Assembly: GCA_020721485.1 (NCBI GenBank)
Contig: DYMR01000070.1
Span: forward strand, 1-9,401
DNA: 9,401 nucleotides
Reading direction: 5' to 3'
Origin: Halothiobacillus neapolitanus
Lineage (GTDB): Bacteria > Pseudomonadota > Gammaproteobacteria > Halothiobacillales > Halothiobacillaceae
The position numbers and the translations under genes are program-made. A model generated the notes under the pieces. It was not told where the DNA came from. It made no database searches and saw nothing but the letters and a program-made list of their open reading frames with translations. Shown piece by piece: positions 6,378 through 9,401 of this stretch. Within the stretch, counting starts at the first letter, position 1; every line of letters starts with the position of its first letter.

Positions 6378-7420
6378 GGGTGCGAAGGCTGCGCGCAGGG
6401 ATCGGCACCGTGCGCCACGGGCTGGGCATCGCGGGCGATGTGTACCGTCACCGGCATGCCGAGGCGCAATTCATCGTGCGGATCGCAGACATACACCCGC
6501 GCCTGATACACCAAGGCGGTGCGCACGCTGGGGCTTTCCACGGTTTTGGGGGTGAATTCGGCGGTGGGCGAGATAAAGCCGACCCATCCGGCGAAGGGTT
6601 TGCCCGGAAAGCTGTCGCTGGAAATCGTCGCGGGCACGCCTTCGCGCACCCAGCCGAGGGCGGGCTCGTTCAGATAAATGCGCGCCCAGCGGGGATCGGT
6701 CAGCGCCAGGCTGATGACCGGCTGCGCGGGCGAGGCCATGTCGCCGGGTTCCAGCAAGCGATTGCGCACGATGCCGACGGCGGGCGCGGTCAATTGGGCA
6801 TCGTGGCGGGCAATGTCGGCACTGCGCAGCGCGGCGGTTGCGGCTTCGACAGCGGCTTTGGCGGCGGCGATGTCTTCCGGCCGGTTGCCGATCAGGGCGA
6901 GTTGTAATGCGGCTTGATCGGCCTTGAGTTGGGCGGCAGCGGCGGCGCGCTCGGTGCGGGCGGCATCGCGGTCTTGCGGCGAGGCGAGCTTTTGCGCGGC
7001 CAGCGTGTCGATGCGCTGCGCGGTGCGTTGTTTCAGCGCGAGCTGGGCTTCATCGGCGGCAACCACCGCGCGCAGGCGGTCAATCTCTTCCGGGCGGCTG
7101 CCCTGCACGAGCTTTTCATACACGGCTTGCGCGGCATCGCGCTGCGCTTTGGCGGCGGCAACGGCGGCATCGAACCGGCGGGTATCGAGCGTGGCGATGG
7201 CTTGGCCGGCCTGAACCCGGTCGCCCGCTTGCACGGCAAGGGTGCTGATGCGCCCGGCATCGTTAAACGCCAGATCAACCTGCCGCAGATCGATGTTGCC
7301 GTAAAAGACCAGCGGGGGGTTCGGCGCTTGGCCTGCGGTCGAGTGGAAGTGCAGCCAAAAATAACCGCCGCCGCCCAGCACGAGGGCGAGTAGCGCAAGA
7401 CGCAGTGCGGTTTTGGGCAT
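6374..7420 (-). CDS. ybhG: HlyD/YbhG-type membrane-fusion (periplasmic adaptor) protein of the exporter
   Basis: This 348-residue adaptor links the inner-membrane transporter to an outer-membrane channel. Counted from the ATG at 7420, an uncleaved membrane anchor spans about 6-24. The first half of the lipoyl domain is about 40-80, ending QAGDRVQAGQAIATLDT. An alpha-helical hairpin follows at about 81-200, then the second lipoyl half (DAQLTAPAVGIVRNRLLEPGD, about 207-227) and a beta-barrel with SPTAEFTPKTVES (284-296). The hairpin contains the TolC-docking pattern R136-x3-L140-x6-S147. Two related segments, GSRPEEIDRLRAVVAA (107-122) and GNRPEDIAAAKAAVEA (178-193), mark the two arms of the coiled coil. 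A GTG three bases upstream (7423) is also in frame, but AGGAG is better spaced from the ATG. The gene opens the exporter operon and overlaps the ATPase gene by 4 nt. No TolC homologue or CecR-type repressor gene lies in the window. Confidence 0.88.
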   Translation of the reverse strand: MPKTALRLALLALVLGGGGYFWLHFHSTAGQAPNPPLVFYGNIDLRQVDLAFNDAGRISTLAVQAGDRVQAGQAIATLDTRRFDAAVAAAKAQRDAAQAVYEKLVQGSRPEEIDRLRAVVAADEAQLALKQRTAQRIDTLAAQKLASPQDRDAARTERAAAAAQLKADQAALQLALIGNRPEDIAAAKAAVEAATAALRSADIARHDAQLTAPAVGIVRNRLLEPGDMASPAQPVISLALTDPRWARIYLNEPALGWVREGVPATISSDSFPGKPFAGWVGFISPTAEFTPKTVESPSVRTALVYQARVYVCDPHDELRLGMPVTVHIARDAQPVAHGADPCAQPSHP

Positions 7421-7427
7421 CACAGAA

Positions 7428-7432
7428 CTCCT
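7428..7432 (-). promoter_or_regulatory. Ribosome binding site of the membrane-fusion gene
   Basis: AGGAG on the minus strand lies 7 nt before the ATG at 7420 but only 4 nt before the GTG at 7423. The spacing favours the ATG as the working start. Confidence 0.65.
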
Positions 7433-7458
7433 GATTCCTCACTGTCCCGCAGCATGCC

Positions 7459-7485
7459 ATTTCCCAGATGCTTTGTGTGGGAAAT
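7459..7485. promoter_or_regulatory. Perfect 8-bp inverted repeat, candidate operator or leader hairpin of the exporter operon
   Basis: ATTTCCCA (7459-7466) and TGGGAAAT (7478-7485) are perfect inverted copies separated by 11 nt, centred about 52 bp before the membrane-fusion start codon. In DNA this is a plausible operator for a dimeric repressor; in the leader RNA it would be an 8-bp stem with an 11-nt loop. The repeat is certain; the function is inferred. Confidence 0.45.
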
Positions 7486-7580
7486 TCGGCGCACGCCTTG
7501 GGTGCAGGGTGGGCAATGGTCTATCAGGATTATTTATTGCGGAATCAGAAGAATTGAGAATCCCCCCATTGGGCAGGGGA

Positions 7581-7603
7581 ATATAATCATTCACTGATTG
7601 TAT
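7581..7603. promoter_or_regulatory. 23-bp dyad overlapping the exporter promoter, candidate operator
   Basis: ATATAATCA-N5-TGATTGTAT pairs at 8 of 9 positions; the exception is a T-G. It covers the proposed minus-strand -10 (7597-7602) and start site. It also contains a perfect TATAAT on the plus strand (7582-7587), for which no -35 is visible at normal spacing. A dimeric repressor bound here would block the exporter promoter. Confidence 0.5.
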
Positions 7604-7625
7604 GCACTGCTATTTTTATGGTCAG
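7597..7625 (-). promoter_or_regulatory. Putative sigma70 promoter of the exporter operon
   Basis: On the minus strand CTGACC (7620-7625) and TACAAT (7597-7602) are separated by exactly 17 nt. The -10 matches consensus at 5 of 6 positions and the -35 retains the TGAC core. Transcription would start near 7590, giving a leader of about 170 nt that includes the ATTTCCCA dyad. The architecture resembles the CZB gene promoter (CTGACG-N17-TACACT). Confidence 0.55.
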
Positions 7626-7691
7626 AAAACCATCAATATGCAGGCAGCCGATCGGAGCGGTCCACGAGGGCGTTGCACAATAGAGCGTCCT

Positions 7692-7706
7692 AACCCGGTT
7701 CGGGTT
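7692..7706. repeat. Short perfect hairpin AACCCG/CGGGTT
   Basis: AACCCG and CGGGTT form a 6-bp stem with a 3-nt loop (or 5 bp with a 5-nt loop) in the ccoN upstream region. Its GGTTC element superficially recalls a tRNA T-arm, but no tRNA cloverleaf can be built around it. Function is unknown. Confidence 0.4.
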
Positions 7707-7802
7707 CCCGCCAAAAACGAAAATGACAGCGCATCCGCCTCGGAAGCTGCGCCGCAGGACATAGCCACCGTGTTTGCTCACCCCGTTCGTCACCGGCGGG
7801 CG

Positions 7803-7818
7803 CGGCAGCCGTATTGCA
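7803..7818 (+). promoter_or_regulatory. Sigma54-like promoter element upstream of ccoN
   Basis: CGGCA at 7803-7807 and TTGCA at 7814-7818 place GG (7804-7805) and GC (7816-7817) exactly 10 nt apart, the invariant spacing of sigma54 promoters. The downstream half is a perfect TTGCA. The upstream half keeps GGCA but departs from consensus on either side of it. Transcription would start near 7829, about 54 nt before ccoN. Single matches like this arise by chance in GC-rich DNA, so this is tentative. Confidence 0.3.
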
Positions 7819-7835
7819 GTTGAAGTTTTAAGGTT

Positions 7836-7865
7836 GTTGCCGGGATCGGCAGCGTTCGTTTTTTG
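7836..7865 (+). terminator. Terminator-like hairpin with T run just before ccoN
   Basis: GTTGCCG (7836-7842) can pair with CGGCAGC (7847-7853) through 7 pairs including one T-G wobble, around a GGAT loop. It is followed by GTTCG and seven T residues (7859-7865). It ends 17 nt before the ccoN start codon. It could attenuate ccoN transcription, end a short upstream RNA, or simply be a T-rich leader. Confidence 0.4.
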
Positions 7866-7871
7866 GTTTTG

Positions 7872-7876
7872 GGAGG
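7872..7876 (+). promoter_or_regulatory. Strong ribosome binding site of ccoN
   Basis: GGAGG lies 6 nt before the ATG at 7883 and fixes this start. An out-of-frame ATG at 7878 begins only 1 nt after it, too close to compete. Confidence 0.8.
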
Positions 7877-7882
7877 TATGCG

Positions 7883-9343
7883 ATGAACCATTCATCCACC
7901 ATGCCCGGCGGTTCGTCCTACGATTACGACATCATCAAGATGTTCACCATCGCCTCACTGGTGTGGGCCGTGGTCGGGATGTTGGCCGGTATTTACATTG
8001 CCAGCGAGCTGGCTTGGCCTGCATTGAATCTCGGGATTCCCGAAATCACCTTCGGGCGATTACGCCCCGTACACACCAACTCGGTGATTTGGGGCTTTGG
8101 TGGGAATGCGCTGATCGCAACCTCGTTTTATATCGTGCAACGCACCTGCCAAACCCGCTTGTGGGGCGGTAAGTTTCTGCTGAACACGCTGTTTTGGGCG
8201 TGGCAGTTGGTGGTGGGCGTGGGCGCTTGGGCGCTGCTGGCCGGTCACAGCCAATCCCGTGAGTACGCCGAGTACCCGCTGGTGGTCAACATCGTGATGG
8301 AAATCGGCCTGATTCTGTACGCGGTGATTTACGCGATGACCATGCGCCGCCGTTCGCAACCGCATATTTATGTGGCGAACTGGTTTTACATGGCGTTCAT
8401 TCTCGCGACCGGGATTCTGCACCTGTTCAACAACATTCAAGTGCCGTACAGCGTGTGGCAGTCGTACTCGATTTTCAGCGGCGTGCAGGATGCGATGACG
8501 CAGTGGTGGTACGGCCATAACCTCGTCGGCTTCGTGCTGACCGTGGGTTTCCTCGGCATGATGTATTACTTCGTGCCGAAGCAAGCGGGGCGTCCGGTGT
8601 ATTCCTACCGCCTGTCGATTGTGCATTTCTGGGCGCTGTCGTTCCTGTATATGTGGGTCGGCGGTCACCATTTGGAATGGACGGCGCTGCCGGAGTGGGT
8701 GAACTCGCTGTCGGTGACTTTCTCCGTGCTGCTGCTGCTGCCGTCTTGGGGCGGGATGATCAACGGCATCATGACGCTCTCGGGCGCGTGGGATAAATTG
8801 CGCACCGATCCGGTGATTCTGTTCCTCGTGACCGCGCTGGCGTTCTACGGCATGGCGACTTTCGAAGGCCCGCTGCTGGCACTGCGTTCCGTGAACGCGC
8901 TGTCGCACTACACCGATTGGACCATCGGCCATGTGCATTCGGGCGCGCTCGGCTGGGTGGCGATGATTACCTTCGGTTCGTTTTACCACATGGTGCCGCG
9001 CCTGTGGGGGACTAAGCTGTATTCGACCAAACTGGTGTTCGCGCACTTTTGGCTCGCCACCATCGGCATCGTGCTGTACATCGTCTCGATGTGGGTGGCC
9101 GGCATCGGCCAAGGCTTGATGCTGCGTGCCTTCGATCAATACGGCAACTTGGCGTATACCTTCGTCGAAACGGTCGCCTTCCTGCACATCCCGTATGTGG
9201 TGCGGATGATTGGCGGCGTGTTCTTCTTCAGCGGCTTCGTGCTGATGCTGTACAACATGTACAAAACCATCACGGCGGAACGCTCTGCCGAAGTGGCGCA
9301 AGAACAGCGCATTCCGGCGCGGGTTTCTACCCAACACGCCTGA
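7883..9343 (+). CDS. ccoN: cbb3-type cytochrome c oxidase subunit I (CcoN)
   Basis: This 486-residue, roughly 12-helix inner-membrane protein is the catalytic subunit of the high-affinity cbb3 oxidase, which reduces O2 to water with electrons from c-type cytochromes on CcoO/CcoP and pumps protons. All cofactor ligands known from the Pseudomonas stutzeri structure are present: H64 and H352 for low-spin heme b, H350 for heme b3, and H212, H262 and H263 for CuB. Y256 is the tyrosine cross-linked to a CuB histidine in this family. E328 in ATFEGP is the conserved glutamate near the active site. Length is normal (about 475-485). The start is set by GGAGG at 7872. The short N-terminal MNHSSTMPGGSSYDYD and the C-terminal 25 or so residues are hydrophilic tails. 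ccoO normally follows directly, but the next 58 bases carry only hairpins. Nothing is broken or missing. Confidence 0.96.
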   Translation: MNHSSTMPGGSSYDYDIIKMFTIASLVWAVVGMLAGIYIASELAWPALNLGIPEITFGRLRPVHTNSVIWGFGGNALIATSFYIVQRTCQTRLWGGKFLLNTLFWAWQLVVGVGAWALLAGHSQSREYAEYPLVVNIVMEIGLILYAVIYAMTMRRRSQPHIYVANWFYMAFILATGILHLFNNIQVPYSVWQSYSIFSGVQDAMTQWWYGHNLVGFVLTVGFLGMMYYFVPKQAGRPVYSYRLSIVHFWALSFLYMWVGGHHLEWTALPEWVNSLSVTFSVLLLLPSWGGMINGIMTLSGAWDKLRTDPVILFLVTALAFYGMATFEGPLLALRSVNALSHYTDWTIGHVHSGALGWVAMITFGSFYHMVPRLWGTKLYSTKLVFAHFWLATIGIVLYIVSMWVAGIGQGLMLRAFDQYGNLAYTFVETVAFLHIPYVVRMIGGVFFFSGFVLMLYNMYKTITAERSAEVAQEQRIPARVSTQHA

Positions 9344-9354
9344 TGCGTGCATCG

Positions 9355-9400
9355 CCCCGCCGAGGCGGGGTGTGCTTCGACAAAACCCGCTTAATGCGGG
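9355..9400 (+). terminator. Two related GC hairpins after ccoN, possible attenuator or terminator
   Basis: CCCCGC (9355-9360) pairs with GCGGGG (9365-9370) around CGAG, starting 11 nt after the ccoN stop codon. A second hairpin, CCCGC (9386-9390) with GCGGG (9396-9400), follows. The inner arms (9365-9369 and 9386-9390) can also pair with each other, excluding both outer hairpins. No T run follows the first hairpin, and the window ends immediately after the second, so whether a T run follows it is unknown. Confidence 0.4.
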
Positions 9401-9401
9401 G

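Larger units (their letters stand above)
7421..7882. other. Divergent regulatory region between the exporter operon and ccoN
   Basis: This 462-bp gap holds no convincing gene. The part 7520-7640 is clearly AT-richer than its surroundings and contains promoter-like hexamers and dyads; 7640-7830 is GC-richer. By eye I found no TTGAT-N4-ATCAA box for FNR/ANR, which commonly drives cbb3 operons; the nearest match is a lone ATCAA half-site at 7632-7636. Open frames on either strand here (for example 7602-7823 plus and 7587-7895 minus) lack ribosome sites and recognisable protein character. Small perfect repeats also occur: CCGATCGG at 7648-7655 and the AACCCG/CGGGTT dyad at 7692-7706. Confidence 0.7.

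Noticed and set aside
7623..7636. Possible FNR/ANR box around ATCAA at 7632-7636.
   Set aside because: The matching TTGAT half is absent at the required spacing.
7692..7712. tRNA T-arm-like sequence with GGTTC followed by CCGCCA.
   Set aside because: The T-loop lacks the conserved A and the closing pair, and no D-arm, anticodon arm or acceptor partner exists upstream.
7602..7823. Small plus-strand open frame (73 codons) in the ccoN upstream region.
   Set aside because: There is no ribosome site, no recognisable protein character, and it starts within the proposed exporter promoter.
7878..7886. Minimal upstream frame ATG-CGA-TGA overlapping the ccoN start.
   Set aside because: The ATG is only 1 nt from the GGAGG, too close to be used; the in-frame ccoN ATG has proper spacing.
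7587..7895. Minus-strand open frame (102 codons) spanning the intergenic region and the ccoN start.
   Set aside because: It covers the proposed exporter promoter and has an atypical, motif-free composition without a ribosome site.
8060..9352. A 430-codon minus-strand open frame under ccoN.
   Set aside because: It is a histidine- and arginine-rich shadow of ccoN's codon pattern; ccoN has every catalytic residue.

Overview
The window looks like a chromosomal segment of a moderately GC-rich proteobacterium. The gene families (a CbbY-type sugar-bisphosphate phosphatase, a BPSS1780-type membrane protein, a YbhGFSR-type exporter and CcoN of a cbb3 oxidase) fit a beta- or gammaproteobacterium that respires at low oxygen. 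CbbY hints at, but does not prove, a Calvin-cycle autotroph. I cannot name the genus. Nothing indicates a phage, plasmid, insertion sequence, CRISPR array or structural RNA gene.

Layout. (1) Positions 26-64 form a long hairpin at the 3' end of a small minus-strand gene (75-491) for a stand-alone CZB (chemoreceptor zinc-binding) protein, which has its own recognisable sigma70-type promoter. (2) cbbY lies upstream of it on the same strand (630-1391). (3) A divergent gene (1512-2336) encodes a polytopic BPSS1780-family membrane protein and ends 14 bp from the convergent exporter operon. (4) Four tightly packed minus-strand genes (7420 down to 2351) form one operon: a HlyD-type membrane-fusion protein, a fused double ATPase and two ABC-2 permeases, in the order and sizes of E. 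coli ybhG-ybhF-ybhS-ybhR. Gene junctions are 4-nt overlaps or a 2-nt gap. (5) A 462-bp divergent intergenic region (7421-7882) carries a good minus-strand promoter for the exporter, two dyads that could be operators, a sigma54-like element and a terminator-like hairpin just before ccoN. (6) ccoN (7883-9343) is complete. The 58 bp after it hold two related hairpins, and the window ends before any ccoO.

How the parts work. The HlyD protein, ATPase and permeases should assemble into an inner-membrane exporter that docks on a TolC-type outer-membrane channel: the fusion protein carries the R-x3-L-x6-S docking motif. The ATPase is built asymmetrically, with one canonical and one degenerate ATP site. 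CcoN is the catalytic subunit of the high-affinity cbb3 terminal oxidase. CbbY removes inhibitory sugar bisphosphates around Rubisco. The CZB protein is probably a zinc (or oxidant-sensitive zinc) sensor.

I found no wholly new multi-gene system. The points most worth a second look are the asymmetric ATPase with its repeated N-terminus, the dyad over the exporter promoter, the stand-alone CZB protein, and the regulatory-looking sequences on both sides of ccoN.
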